Counted from the stretch's first letter, positions 28,638 to 38,067 are shown. The stretch: DNA of 64,000 bases from an uncultured Pseudomonadales bacterium (GCA_943846685.1 OX044363.1:1530001-1594000); one strand, 5' to 3'. Notes: generated by a model not told the origin, from the letters alone. Translations and numbers: made by a program.

Positions 28638-29258
28638 CTACACACAGAGCTTTTTGTAGGTTTCTAGCATGCGACTGTAGAGCTCGTCTTTAAAGTTACT
28701 CGCCCCGGTATCCAATTGCGCGACAATCTCCACCAGATGCTCATTGTCTTCAACGCCGCCCCACTGCTTTTGATAGCTGCCATCTTGATAGCCGTGATCT
28801 TGACGGAAGAAGTTGAGCACATTTTTGCCCACATAGCCGACATAGAGCTGTTCAAAATCCATATCGATGCCCTTCATCAACTTGGCAAAGCGCGCCACCT
28901 CAAAACCCTTACTGGCAAGCGTATGGTGGGTAAAGTCTTCAAGATCGAGTTTAAAGTCAGCGCTCTGTTGCGGCACTGAGAAAGCTTCAATTACATGGTC
29001 GGCAATCACCTCTGGGGAATCGCCCTTAAGCAGTAACAGGCTTAAACCAAAGTGCCAGATATCCACCAACTCCAGCTCAATCTGGCCTATATCGGGATTC
29101 TGCTTCTTCCACCACTTCCAACCGTAATGATCGAGCAGCTCGGCACATTCCACCCAGATGGCGCGATACCATTCAAAGTTTTGCTGTTTCCAGTCCGCAT
29201 GGACTTTGGTGTTCATATCGCTCTGCAGTTCGAGCATGGTTATCAATTGCTGTTTCAT
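28638..29258 (-). CDS. Dimeric (all-alpha) dUTP diphosphatase
   Basis: This 206-residue protein belongs to the all-helical dUTPase family (MazG-like superfamily), which hydrolyses dUTP and dUDP to dUMP. Metal-binding acidic motifs are EWYRAIWVECAELLDHYGWKWW (about 29-50) and IELELVDIWHFGLSLL. HGYQDGSYQKQWGGVEDN near the C-terminus contacts the nucleotide. It is unrelated to the trimeric Dut. This lies at the 5' end of the minus-strand stretch, beside an MBL hydrolase. Confidence 0.9.
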   Translation of the reverse strand: MKQQLITMLELQSDMNTKVHADWKQQNFEWYRAIWVECAELLDHYGWKWWKKQNPDIGQIELELVDIWHFGLSLLLLKGDSPEVIADHVIEAFSVPQQSADFKLDLEDFTHHTLASKGFEVARFAKLMKGIDMDFEQLYVGYVGKNVLNFFRQDHGYQDGSYQKQWGGVEDNEHLVEIVAQLDTGASNFKDELYSRMLETYKKLCV

Positions 29259-29296
29259 TGCTTTTCCCTATGGGTTTTTTATCTCTAATCGGTTTG

Positions 29297-29965
29297 TTAG
29301 TTGACGCCGCGGACAAAGTTATTGGTCTGCTTTTCAAGACCAATCCTGGTACTGGGGCCATGGCCAGTGATCACCACAGCTTCATCATCGAGGCTGTAGA
29401 TACGCTCACTGATCGACTTCTTAATCTCTTCAAAATCACCACCGGGTAAATCCGTGCGGCCAATACTGCCCTGAAATAAGGTATCTCCGGCAATTAAGGT
29501 TTTGTACTCATCAAACCAAAAGCTCACTGAGCCCGGCGTGTGGCCCGGGGTGTGGATGGCAACACCACCACAGCAGTCGAGCGCCTGATCATCGTTTATA
29601 TACTGGTCTGGCTCTGGCAGGCTGACTTTCGGCACCCCGAACATCGCGCACTGCTGCTCAACCATATCCCACAAAAACTGATCGCCCTTGTGCAGATAGA
29701 TTGGCGCACCGGTAGCCTTCTTGATTTCACCGGCGGCGAGTATATGGTCGAGATGAGCATGAGTATGAATAATTGCCACCACCGAGAGATTCAGCTCCTT
29801 GAGCAGAGCCATAATCTTGTCCGCATCACCACCGGGATCCACAACCAGTGCTCGGCCACTAAGACTGTCGCCAATCACCGAACAGTTGCACTGCAACGGC
29901 CCCACCGGAAAGGTGCGAATAATAAAATTAGACTCAGGAGTATCAGTATTGGTCAGTTGTTCCAT
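29297..29965 (-). CDS. MBL-fold hydrolase, glyoxalase II-like (YcbL type)
   Basis: This 222-residue metallo-beta-lactamase fold enzyme has the zinc motif HTHAHLDH (about 67-74), HTPGHTPGSVSFWF, AGDTLFQGSIGRTDLPGG and VITGHGPSTRIG. It lacks the C-terminal substrate domain of GloB and resembles E. coli YcbL, a small hydroxyacylglutathione hydrolase-like enzyme. The true substrate is not known. It begins 8 bases after the tatD stop on the same strand. Confidence 0.87.
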   Translation of the reverse strand: MEQLTNTDTPESNFIIRTFPVGPLQCNCSVIGDSLSGRALVVDPGGDADKIMALLKELNLSVVAIIHTHAHLDHILAAGEIKKATGAPIYLHKGDQFLWDMVEQQCAMFGVPKVSLPEPDQYINDDQALDCCGGVAIHTPGHTPGSVSFWFDEYKTLIAGDTLFQGSIGRTDLPGGDFEEIKKSISERIYSLDDEAVVITGHGPSTRIGLEKQTNNFVRGVN

Positions 29966-29973
29966 AGCGGTCT

Positions 29974-30750
29974 CTATCTGGGTATCTGAAATAGGCGATG
30001 AAAGTTTTCTGTAGTGGCCGCAGCCAACTGCTCAAGGCTAATACCTCGCAGGTCAGCCATGCACTGGGCAACTTCGCGAACATATTGGGGCTCATTCTGT
30101 TTACCCCTATGAGGCACCGGAGCCAGCCAGGGTGAATCGGTCTCGACAAGAATACGATCCAGTGGCACTTTAGTCGCCACATCTCTTAACTCATCGGCAC
30201 TGGCAAAGGTAACAATACCTGAGAAGGAAATATAAAAGCCTAGCTCCAAGGCCTGCTCGGCCATCTCCCAGCTCTCGGTAAAACAGTGCATAACACCAGC
30301 GGCACTGGGTGTGTATTGACGAAGTAAATCGATTGTTTCATCACGGGCATCACGGGTGTGGATAATCACCGGCTTATTAATCTGCTGACTGGCTTTCAGG
30401 TGATTGATAAAACTCGCTCGCTGCCAGTCGATAGTCTCGCTGCTATAAAAATTGTCCAGTCCGGTTTCACCTATGGCAACCACTCGTGGCTGTTGCGCAA
30501 GCGCCACCAACTCGTCGACTGAGGGAACTTCCTGCTGCACTTTTTGCAGTGGATGAGCACCCACAGAAGAATAGACATTACTGTGTTTGGCAGTCAGATC
30601 AATAAGAGATTTTGAGGTCGGCATATCTACCGCAACACTCAGAAAATGGGTAATGCCGCGGGCTTTGGCAGCCTCTAAAACAGCAGTGATTCCACCCTCC
30701 CGATCAGTGATATCCAAATGATCGAGATGGCAGTGAGAGTCTACCAGCAT
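29974..30750 (-). CDS. TatD-family metal-dependent hydrolase (YcfH type)
   Basis: This 258-residue TIM-barrel metal enzyme has DSHCHLDH (3-10), GETGLDNFYS, IHTRDARDE, VMHCFTES and the C-terminal VETDSPWLAP. Family members are 3'-5' DNases or deacylases. In gammaproteobacteria the gene follows holB-pilZ, as here, which supports a YcfH-type assignment. It reads into the MBL hydrolase gene. Confidence 0.93.
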   Translation of the reverse strand: MLVDSHCHLDHLDITDREGGITAVLEAAKARGITHFLSVAVDMPTSKSLIDLTAKHSNVYSSVGAHPLQKVQQEVPSVDELVALAQQPRVVAIGETGLDNFYSSETIDWQRASFINHLKASQQINKPVIIHTRDARDETIDLLRQYTPSAAGVMHCFTESWEMAEQALELGFYISFSGIVTFASADELRDVATKVPLDRILVETDSPWLAPVPHRGKQNEPQYVREVAQCMADLRGISLEQLAAATTENFHRLFQIPR

Positions 30751-30781
30751 AGGTTATTACATCTTTTATTAGAAAATTGGG

Positions 30782-31126
30782 CTACATTGTCAGTGTAGGT
30801 TTATGAGAGTGTACCGTACCGGTCAAAGCCTGTTCAATATCAACTTTCAATTCCGCCTGCTCTTCACCCAATTGCACCCCTACCCCTTCTTTTTTAAAGC
30901 TGCCTGAACCCTTGTGCGTTACCCACACCACCTTGCCGGTCATGGGGATAGGTTCAGGGCGCAGATAGATACTTAAAAGGAAAAAAATATCATCGCCCAG
31001 TTCATAACTCTTTTTCGTCGGAACAAACAAACCGCCGCCGTCGACAAAAGACATATAGTGTTGATAGAGCAGATTTTCATCATTGATATCGACGGTTAAA
31101 ATACCGCCCTTGCCACCGTTAAACAT
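30782..31126 (-). CDS. pilZ: PilZ-domain protein (type IV pilus assembly)
   Basis: This 114-residue cytosolic protein has a PilZ domain with GGGLFVPTKKSYELGDDIFFLL and VVWVTHKGSGSFKKEGVGVQL. Like the original PilZ it lacks the RxxxR arginine motif for c-di-GMP, so it probably does not bind the dinucleotide and works in pilus biogenesis through PilB/FimX-type partners. An ATG at 31126 is chosen since GAGGTG lies six bases upstream; GTG at 31135 is less likely. The gene sits between holB and tatD as in Pseudomonas. Confidence 0.9.
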   Translation of the reverse strand: MFNGGKGGILTVDINDENLLYQHYMSFVDGGGLFVPTKKSYELGDDIFFLLSIYLRPEPIPMTGKVVWVTHKGSGSFKKEGVGVQLGEEQAELKVDIEQALTGTVHSHKPTLTM

Positions 31127-31168
31127 ACAGATCACCTCTCCTTGTGTGCTTCTATGAGCTTAGCATAT

Positions 31169-31188
31169 AAAAAATCACCGGCGATTTT
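31169..31188 (-). terminator. Possible short terminator after holB
   Basis: On the minus strand AAAATC-GCCGG-TGATTTTTT forms a short palindrome ending in a T-run, 20 bases beyond the holB stop. The stem is short, so this is tentative. Confidence 0.4.
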
Positions 31189-31208
31189 CAGGCTACTCAA
31201 CAGGCAAC

Positions 31209-32138
31209 TTATCGACGTTTGGCAAACACCATCAACCAGTCCATAAACAGCTCTTCCCAAAGCAGTTGCGGATTGGGGTTATTACCGCTGACAACCCAGT
31301 TGCGCGCCTGTAGTAATTTATCTGAAAAACCAAACAGTGCAGGAATCGGCTGATCGGCTAAATCGGTAGTGGCCAGACGATGGATGTAACTGCTGAACCA
31401 GTCGATAGATTCAGTGCTGTCGAGTTTCTGGGCCTGTTGCGCCGCATCCAATGGCGAGATATCACCGGCTCTTACCTGGGCAATCAACTCTTCGAAGCTC
31501 TGTCGCTGCTGAAGGTTATCGCTCTGTAAATAATCTAACGCCAACAGTGGTTTTCCGGCGGCGAGAAACAACACTTTATCCACTGCCGACTGATCACCGG
31601 TAACCTCTGTCAGCCACTGATTGGCCACCGCAGTATCCGGAATTGGCATATTAATTTTTTGACAGCGACTGCGAATAGTCGCCGATAACAGACTGGGTCT
31701 ATGGGAAACCAAAATCAGCAGAGTTTTCGGCTGGGGCTCCTCAAGATTTTTTAGCAGCGCATTGGCCGCATTAATATTCATCGCTTCGGCAGGGGCAATA
31801 ATCGCCACCTTCCAGCCACCCTGTTGAGCGGTTTTACTCAGTGACTCACAGAGCGCACGTACTGGATCAATCTTTATCGGCTTGCCCGGCTCTTCCGGTT
31901 CTAAGTAGGTAATATCCGCATGGCTACCCGCAGCCAATAGCTGACAGCCTTTGCAAGAACCACAGGCGTATTTGGTCATTTCTGCGCTACACAGCAGATG
32001 CTGGGCAAGGGCTTTCGCCAAACGAACTTTACCTATACCACTGGGGCCACTGATTAAAATGGCGTGGGGCAAGCGCTCCTGCTCAATACTGGTATTAAGA
32101 GTATCCCAGAGAGTTTCCTGCCAGGGTAACGGAAGCAC
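31209..32138 (-). CDS. holB: DNA polymerase III subunit delta'
   Basis: This 309-residue clamp-loader subunit has an AAA+ N-terminal domain with GPSGIGKVRLAKAL near 31, zinc-binding Cys residues in CSAEMTKYACGSCKGC (about 50-65), and SHRPSLLSATIRSRCQ (the SRC motif). It starts with GTG overlapping the tmk stop (TAGTG), so the two are translationally coupled. It helps load the beta clamp onto DNA. Confidence 0.94.
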   Translation of the reverse strand: MLPLPWQETLWDTLNTSIEQERLPHAILISGPSGIGKVRLAKALAQHLLCSAEMTKYACGSCKGCQLLAAGSHADITYLEPEEPGKPIKIDPVRALCESLSKTAQQGGWKVAIIAPAEAMNINAANALLKNLEEPQPKTLLILVSHRPSLLSATIRSRCQKINMPIPDTAVANQWLTEVTGDQSAVDKVLFLAAGKPLLALDYLQSDNLQQRQSFEELIAQVRAGDISPLDAAQQAQKLDSTESIDWFSSYIHRLATTDLADQPIPALFGFSDKLLQARNWVVSGNNPNPQLLWEELFMDWLMVFAKRR

Positions 32139-32764
32139 TAGGGGGTCTCCAAAAAGCGGGTTAGCGCTTTCTCAATTTGCGCCTGAACGCCAGTAAGGGA
32201 TTGAGAGGCATCGATAATAACGCAGCGTTCGGGGCTCTCTTCGGCGATCTGTAGATAGCGTTTGCGAACCCGCTCAAAGAACTCAATCTGCTCAAGTTCA
32301 AAGCGATCTGGCGTACTGCGCTCACCGGCACGCTGCAGACCAATCTCTACCGGAATATCCAAAATTAGCGTCAGGTCAGGACGCAGGCTGCCCTGCACTA
32401 AAAGCTCAAGCTCAGAAATCAGGTCATTGCGCATATGTCTTCCCGCGCCTTGATAGGCGTAGGTGGCATCGGTAAAGCGATCACAGAGCACCCAGGCGCC
32501 CTCTGCGAGCATCGGTTCTATCACCTGATTAAGATGCTGGGCACGGGCGGCAAACATCAGTAATAGTTCGGCAGTGTTACAGACCTTTTCTTCGCGTGGG
32601 GCCAATAGCAACTCACGGATCTGTTCCGCCAGAGGCGTGCCACCGGGTTCGCGGGTCGTGGCAAAGGCCAGCTGGTTTTTTTCCATCCATGACTGGATAA
32701 ACTGAATATTGGTGGTCTTACCCACACCTTCAGTACCTTCAATGGTTATAAATTTCCCGCGCAT
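32138..32764 (-). CDS. tmk: Thymidylate kinase
   Basis: This 208-residue kinase phosphorylates dTMP to dTDP. The P-loop is EGTEGVGKTTNIQ (about 9-21), the DR motif is VLCDRFTDATYAYQGAGR, and TTREPGGTPLAEQIR binds dTMP. The ATG at 32764 matches the usual family start (MRGKFITIEG). An ATG at 32779 would add five residues. It is flanked by mltG upstream and holB downstream, as in E. coli and Pseudomonas. Confidence 0.95.
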   Translation of the reverse strand: MRGKFITIEGTEGVGKTTNIQFIQSWMEKNQLAFATTREPGGTPLAEQIRELLLAPREEKVCNTAELLLMFAARAQHLNQVIEPMLAEGAWVLCDRFTDATYAYQGAGRHMRNDLISELELLVQGSLRPDLTLILDIPVEIGLQRAGERSTPDRFELEQIEFFERVRKRYLQIAEESPERCVIIDASQSLTGVQAQIEKALTRFLETP

Positions 32765-32845
32765 AGTTGTTTCCCGCATTATTGTCCCCGAACCTGCTTT
32801 TTTATTTTACCAATTATTATTCTGTAACAGCTTATTAATCTGAGC

Positions 32846-33892
32846 TCATTTCACTTTAGGCGCAGATCGATAATCCTCAGCGCGCCGCTCTATCTGGTAT
32901 TTACGCACCGCCTTTTGGTGCTCCGCCAGAGTCTCGGAAAAGTAGTGACCACCATCACCGCGTGCAACAAAGTAGAGACTGGTGCCGGCCAGTGGATGTA
33001 ATGCCGCTTCAATAGCAGCGGCACTGGGCATGGCAATAGGTGTTGGCGGCAAGCCCTTAATCATATAGGTATTGTAAGGGCTATGGGTTTTCAAATGTGA
33101 ACGTTTAAGGTCGCCGCGATAGGCAGCGCCCAAACCGTAGATAACGGTTGGGTCTGTCTGCAAGCGCATACGCTTATTAAGGCGACGAACAAAAACGCCG
33201 GCTATCTCGGGTCGCTCCTCAACCAGTCCAGTCTCCTTCTCGATAATCGAGGCCATAATCAGGGCTTCGTAAGCGGAGCTGTAGGGAATATCCGCCGAGC
33301 GATTTTGCCATGCATGATCTAAAACCTGCTGCATTTTACTGTGAGCGCGAGCGAGAATATCAATGGCTGTATCTGAGCTTATATAGCTGTAGGTATCTGG
33401 AAAAAGCCATCCCTCCGGATGGGATTTATCGATACCCGCCGCACTCATAATCTGTGCCTGATTGAGCTCGCTAATAGCAGAAAACTGCTCGACACTGGCA
33501 AGATGCTCCAGCCACTGTTGATAAGACCAACCTTCGGGAAAGGTTATTTGAAAGTTGATAACCTCGCCGCGATTAAAGCGCTCTAATAGGGTTTTGGCGC
33601 TATCGCCGGCACTAATTTGATAAAGACCGGCCTTAATAGCCGTCTGGCCGCTAAGTCGCCCATAGAAGCTTAACAGTCGCGGATGGCTAACAATATTTTC
33701 CTGATAAAGCTGTCGATTGACGCCACTGAGACTCGCACCTTTATCGATAGACCACTGCACTGTGTTATTAGACAGAGTTAAGGGTTGTTCAAGAAAGCGC
33801 TGGGCAGTGCCTAGCAGGACTGCAAGACAGACCGCGGCAAGCAGTATAAGAACAGTGCTGATTTGCAACAGACGCTTTAGCTTTTTTAACAT
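32846..33892 (-). CDS. mltG: Endolytic murein transglycosylase MltG
   Basis: This 348-residue inner-membrane YceG/MltG protein has one N-terminal membrane helix (about 8-28), a LysM-like subdomain and the catalytic domain. IMASIIEKETGLVEERPEIAG is split around the catalytic Glu, with RLQTDPTVIYG and SPYNTYMIKGLPPTPIAMPS following. It cleaves nascent glycan strands and terminates peptidoglycan elongation. The ATG at 33892 overlaps the pabC stop, indicating translational coupling; TTG at 33901 is possible. Confidence 0.95.
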   Translation of the reverse strand: MLKKLKRLLQISTVLILLAAVCLAVLLGTAQRFLEQPLTLSNNTVQWSIDKGASLSGVNRQLYQENIVSHPRLLSFYGRLSGQTAIKAGLYQISAGDSAKTLLERFNRGEVINFQITFPEGWSYQQWLEHLASVEQFSAISELNQAQIMSAAGIDKSHPEGWLFPDTYSYISSDTAIDILARAHSKMQQVLDHAWQNRSADIPYSSAYEALIMASIIEKETGLVEERPEIAGVFVRRLNKRMRLQTDPTVIYGLGAAYRGDLKRSHLKTHSPYNTYMIKGLPPTPIAMPSAAAIEAALHPLAGTSLYFVARGDGGHYFSETLAEHQKAVRKYQIERRAEDYRSAPKVK

Positions 33893-34779
33893 AGGTAACA
33901 ATCATAGAGATCAAACAGCGCTGATTGAAGCAGTTTTGTCTCAGGGCCAATAGACCAATGGCCCAAGTCTTTTATGTCAGTCACTGGTATAAGCCCACGA
34001 ATAGAACTGCAGATAAAGATTTCCGAGGCAGAGGCCAGTTGCTGTGGATTAATCCGGCACTCTTTTACGTTTAAACCGGATTGGTTAAATAGTCTCTCCA
34101 ATAACAACCCACGCATAACACCGAGGACACCAGATTGATCGAGCTGAGGCGTTAGCCAGCCCATTTCCGGTGTTTTAATAAATATATTGGCGCAGGTGGT
34201 TTCGATCAGATTAGAGTCATGGCTAAACATAACGCCGTCCGTATAAGGAGCCCCCTGTTGTTTCAGCTCTGCAGCCGCCAATACCTGATCGAGACGATTA
34301 AGGTGCTTAATACCCGCCAATACCGGATTGGTAGGCAGAGCATACTGACACTGAATAAGGGCGACGCCCTTCTGTCGTAACTGCACAAGATTATTTGGCA
34401 GCGGTGAGAATTGGCAGATTATCTGTGGGGCCATTTTTTCCGGTGAGGCGTAACCGCGACCGCCAGTGCCAGCAGTAACCATTATTTTAATAATGCCGCT
34501 GCTCTGTGACTGCTGCGCCAACAGCTGTAAAAAATTTGCCAGATTATCCTCAAGGGACTTTTCGCTGATACTCAGCCCAAGGATTGGTGCATCACTGACT
34601 AGGCGCCCTAGGTGACGCTGCCATAGAGGCACAGCCCCATCGCTAAACAGCATGGTTTCAAATAGACCATGACCGTAGCTGGTTCCGCGATCGGCAGCCG
34701 GCAGCGAACCGCCCTCAACACCATTGACGGTGGTCAGGCCTGCTGAGATATTATCGGGGCGGCTTGTCGCGCTATTCAT
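33886..34779 (-). CDS. pabC: Aminodeoxychorismate lyase
   Basis: This 297-residue fold-type IV PLP enzyme converts aminodeoxychorismate to 4-aminobenzoate for folate. RGTSYGHGLFETM near 31 and the PLP Lys in IKHLNRLDQVLAA (about 157) are typical. ETTCANIFI and RINPQQL come later. pabB, the preceding enzyme in the pathway, lies at 59.6 kb. The gene directly follows acpP here, whereas fabF normally intervenes. Confidence 0.93.
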   Translation of the reverse strand: MNSATSRPDNISAGLTTVNGVEGGSLPAADRGTSYGHGLFETMLFSDGAVPLWQRHLGRLVSDAPILGLSISEKSLEDNLANFLQLLAQQSQSSGIIKIMVTAGTGGRGYASPEKMAPQIICQFSPLPNNLVQLRQKGVALIQCQYALPTNPVLAGIKHLNRLDQVLAAAELKQQGAPYTDGVMFSHDSNLIETTCANIFIKTPEMGWLTPQLDQSGVLGVMRGLLLERLFNQSGLNVKECRINPQQLASASEIFICSSIRGLIPVTDIKDLGHWSIGPETKLLQSALFDLYDCYLC

Positions 34780-34844
34780 GGACTAACTCTTGATCGCCTA
34801 ACAGGTGAATATACGGGCGTCTATTAAACATAAATTTTAGCCAT

Positions 34845-34874
34845 AAAAAAACCGCCCCAAGGAGCGGTTTTTTT
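34845..34874 (-). terminator. Intrinsic terminator after acpP
   Basis: A7-CCGCCCC-AA-GGAGCGG-T7 folds into a stem with one C/A mismatch, 17 bases after the acpP stop. It separates acpP from pabC-mltG-tmk and probably raises acpP expression relative to those genes. Confidence 0.88.
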
Positions 34875-34891
34875 AATGCGAACAATCAATA

Positions 34892-35125
34892 TCAGCCGTT
34901 AGCGGTGATATAAGTGATCGCGTCTTGTACTGTAGCAATTTTCTCAGCTTCTTCATCAGGAATCTCAGCATCAAATTCCTCTTCCAAAGCCATGATCAAC
35001 TCAACTGTGTCGAGTGAATCAGCACCCAGATCTTCAACAAAAGAGGAAGTTGTTTTAACATCTTCTTCTTTTACACCCAGTTGCTCTGCAACCATTTTGA
35101 TAACGCGCTCTTCGATGTTACTCAT
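34892..35125 (-). CDS. acpP: Acyl carrier protein
   Basis: This 77-residue acidic four-helix protein carries growing acyl chains. The phosphopantetheine attachment Ser37 is in [13 protein letters not shown]-terminal [17 protein letters not shown] is typical. AGGAGTAGATAT precedes the ATG. It lies downstream of fabG and is followed by its own terminator. Confidence 0.98.
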   Translation of the reverse strand: MSNIEERVIKMVAEQLGVKEEDVKTTSSFVEDLGADSLDTVELIMALEEEFDAEIPDEEAEKIATVQDAITYITANG

Positions 35126-35287
35126 CGTATATCTACTCCTGTTAACGGATATTTAAAGTGTTTTGCCGCCGAACAAATTTGCTCTAGCAACGATATTCTG
35201 TGTTTACGGGCGCGCATTCTACCTTAGAACTTACAAAATACTAAACCCCAATTTAAAAAAGGATAATTCCTCCTTTAAATCAAACAC

Positions 35288-36031
35288 TTATGCCATGTAC
35301 ATACCACCATTTACATGAATTGTCTCACCAGTTATGTATGCTGCACCCTCTCCAGCGAGGAAACAGACCACCGAAGCGATCTCTTCAGGAGCACCTAATC
35401 GGGCCAGTGGAACCTGAGTCAGCAGAGCCTCTTTATTAGCCTCTGGCAGATCTTTGGTCATATCAGTATTGATAAAACCCGGGGCAACTGTATTGACAGT
35501 AATATTTCTTGAACCCAGCTCTTTTGCCAATGCTCGTGCAAAACCACCGACACCTGCTTTGGAAGCAGAATAATTACTCTGCCCGGCATTACCCATGGCG
35601 CCAACCACTGAACTGATATTGATAATTCTGCCCCAGCGCGCTTTGGTCATTGGACGAACGCAGGCCTTGGCTAGACGGAAGACCGAGGTGAGGTTAGTCT
35701 CCATCACATCGATCCACTCTTCGTCTTTCATACGCATAAGAATATTGTCTTTGGTAATACCGGCGTTATTAACCAGAATAGTCGGCGCGCCGAACTGATC
35801 TGAGATCGCCTTGATAACCTCATTGACTGAGTCAATGCTGGTCACATCGAGAACCATGCCAACACCAGCAATATTATTGTCTTTAAAACGCTGAGTAATT
35901 GTCGCCGCACCGGCTTCGCTAGTGGCAGTACCCACAACAGTGGCGCCCGCTTCCCCCAGACCTGCGGCAATCGCCGCACCAATACCACGAGTTGCGCCGG
36001 TAACCAGAGCGACTTTTTCATTAAGACTCAT
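35288..36031 (-). CDS. fabG: 3-oxoacyl-[acyl-carrier-protein] reductase
   Basis: This 247-residue NADPH-dependent SDR enzyme has TGATRGIGAAIA near 10-21, NNAGITKDNILMRM near 87, a catalytic Ser in NISSVVGAMGN (about 138) and Tyr/Lys in SNYSASKAG (about 151/155). It catalyses the first reduction of each fatty acid elongation cycle. fabD lies upstream and acpP downstream on the same strand. Confidence 0.97.
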   Translation of the reverse strand: MSLNEKVALVTGATRGIGAAIAAGLGEAGATVVGTATSEAGAATITQRFKDNNIAGVGMVLDVTSIDSVNEVIKAISDQFGAPTILVNNAGITKDNILMRMKDEEWIDVMETNLTSVFRLAKACVRPMTKARWGRIINISSVVGAMGNAGQSNYSASKAGVGGFARALAKELGSRNITVNTVAPGFINTDMTKDLPEANKEALLTQVPLARLGAPEEIASVVCFLAGEGAAYITGETIHVNGGMYMA

Positions 36032-36072
36032 TTGATATTCCTATAATTATTAAATTTATTATCTGTATAAAA

Positions 36073-37005
36073 TTAAACGGATGTCAGCGCGTTTTCAAGA
36101 CTGGCAACATCATCGGTCGCCAGTGAGGTCAAGCCGCGATCAATACGCTTTGAGAGACCGTTGAGAACTCGACCCGGACCGCATTCAATCAATATTTCAG
36201 CACCGCGACTGGACAGACCATTGACACAGTCAACCCATAGAACCGGATGATAAATCTGCTCTAGCATCAGGGTTTTAATCGCCTCGGGATCGCTTTCCGG
36301 CTGAGCGTGAACATTGTGCAAGACCGGTATCTGTGGCGCGGAGAAAGTTGTCTGCTGAACCAGCTCAGCCAGATTATCTGCCGCTGGACGCATTAGAGAG
36401 GTATGGAAAGGTGCGCTAACCGGCAATTCAACCGCGCGCTTGGCACCGGCTTTCTTGCAGATATTAATGGCCCGTGCCACCGCTGCTGCATCACCGGCGA
36501 TAACTACCTGACCCGGTGCATTAAAGTTAACCGCAGCAACAATCTGATCCCCTGCCGCTTCCGTACACGCATCGACCACTATTTCATCGTCTATACCCAT
36601 AATCGCCGCCATAGCCCCTACACCTACAGGCACTGCCTGTTGCATAAAGGCGCCACGAGCGCGAACAATTTCTACCGCATCGCTAAAGCTAACCACGCCG
36701 GCACAGACCAGCGCCGACCATTCACCGAGACTGTGTCCGGCCATCGCAGCTGGCTGTGGGCCACCCTGCTGTTGCCAGAGACGCCAGATAGCCACACTGG
36801 CAGTCAACAGGATTGGCTGAGTGCGTTCGGTGAGATTAATATCTTCCTGCTCGCCCTCCTGGATAAGCTTCCAGGCATCGTAGCCCAATACTTCTGAGGC
36901 TTCTTTAAAGGTCTCTTCGACCAGTGGGTTGGCTGCGGCAAGGTCTGCGAGCATACCAATTTTTTGTGACCCTTGACCGGGGAAAACAAAAGCTAATTTA
37001 TTCAT
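36073..37005 (-). CDS. fabD: Malonyl CoA-acyl carrier protein transacylase
   Basis: This 310-residue enzyme loads malonyl groups onto ACP. It has FPGQGSQKIGML (8-19), the nucleophile Ser92 in GHSLGEW (the same position as in E. coli), the active-site Arg in RGAFMQ and the His in SAPFHTSLM (about 201). The ATG overlaps the plsX stop by four bases (ATGA), and GAGGAA within the end of plsX is its ribosome binding site. fabH, present at this point in E. coli, is absent. Confidence 0.97.
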   Translation of the reverse strand: MNKLAFVFPGQGSQKIGMLADLAAANPLVEETFKEASEVLGYDAWKLIQEGEQEDINLTERTQPILLTASVAIWRLWQQQGGPQPAAMAGHSLGEWSALVCAGVVSFSDAVEIVRARGAFMQQAVPVGVGAMAAIMGIDDEIVVDACTEAAGDQIVAAVNFNAPGQVVIAGDAAAVARAINICKKAGAKRAVELPVSAPFHTSLMRPAADNLAELVQQTTFSAPQIPVLHNVHAQPESDPEAIKTLMLEQIYHPVLWVDCVNGLSSRGAEILIECGPGRVLNGLSKRIDRGLTSLATDDVASLENALTSV

Positions 37006-38057
37006 AATTCCTCTAAATTTATCTGTTGGTCCATTTTCTGCTTATGTACAAGTATAGGTGACAAAACCTCGGGCAAGTTATGCTCTGCCGCATCAATAGC
37101 TACATCGAGGGCGTGAACAAAGGCCGCCTGAGAGGCGCCGCCATGACTTTTAACCACCACTCCATTTAAGCCCAGAAAATAGGCGCCGTTATAGATCGCC
37201 GGGTCAAGCTGAGCTTTTAATTTAAGCAGAGGTGTTTTTAATAACATCAGCGCTAGCTTGGCCAACCAGCTATTGCCGACCGCCTCGCGAAACATTGTGC
37301 TGACCATGGCGGTTAAGCCTTCGCTGGTTTTAAGCGCGACATTGCCGGTAAAGCCATCGCAAACCACCACATCGGTACCCCCTTGGAAAATTCCACTACC
37401 TTCTATATAGCCAGAGTAATTAATTAGCGGTTCGGCTTCGAGTAAAGTCGCAGCTTCCTGAATATAGGCATGACCTTTATTATCTTCTTCACCAACATTG
37501 AGCAGTCTCACCACCGGTGAGGCTATATTGTCGAGCTCCTGTGCCATCAGTGAACCGAGCAAGGCAAACTGGTGGAGCTGCTTCGCCGAGCAGTCGAGAT
37601 TGGCCCCCAGATCGAGTACATAGCTGCGACCCGTTGATGTCGGAATCGCGGTGCAGATTGCCGGACGCGAGATACCCGGCAAGGGTTTCACATAATAGAG
37701 CCCCAGCGCCATCATCGCGCCGGTATTGCCGGCACTGACAAAAGCATCGGCTTCATTATTGGCCAGCGCTTGCAGCGCCAGACCCATAGAGGAGTCGCGT
37801 TTATTGCGGATAACAGTGGAGGGCTTATCGGTGTCGGCGACACAGCAGTCGCTGTGGCGAACTTCTATTCGAGATACCACACTGGTATCTGAATAGTTCT
37901 TTAACTGGGACGCCAACTCGTCTCTGTCGCCAAACAACAATGCTTTTACATTGCTGTGCTGACTTAGAGATTCAAGTAGCGCAGATACTATTACGCGAGG
38001 ACCGTGGTCCCCGCCCATAGCATCGACGGCAATTCTGAGTGAATTTGCCAAAGACAA
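37002..38057 (-). CDS. plsX: Phosphate acyltransferase PlsX
   Basis: This 351-residue peripheral membrane enzyme makes acyl-phosphate from acyl-ACP for phospholipid synthesis. It opens with IAVDAMGGDHGPRVIV near 8-23. Later come FVSAGNTGAMMALG and VVCDGFTGNVALKTSEG. It follows rpmF (10-base gap) and overlaps fabD, giving an operon that couples ribosome and lipid synthesis as in other gammaproteobacteria. Confidence 0.96.
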   Translation of the reverse strand: MSLANSLRIAVDAMGGDHGPRVIVSALLESLSQHSNVKALLFGDRDELASQLKNYSDTSVVSRIEVRHSDCCVADTDKPSTVIRNKRDSSMGLALQALANNEADAFVSAGNTGAMMALGLYYVKPLPGISRPAICTAIPTSTGRSYVLDLGANLDCSAKQLHQFALLGSLMAQELDNIASPVVRLLNVGEEDNKGHAYIQEAATLLEAEPLINYSGYIEGSGIFQGGTDVVVCDGFTGNVALKTSEGLTAMVSTMFREAVGNSWLAKLALMLLKTPLLKLKAQLDPAIYNGAYFLGLNGVVVKSHGGASQAAFVHALDVAIDAAEHNLPEVLSPILVHKQKMDQQINLEEL

Positions 38058-38067
38058 ATATTGTCAG

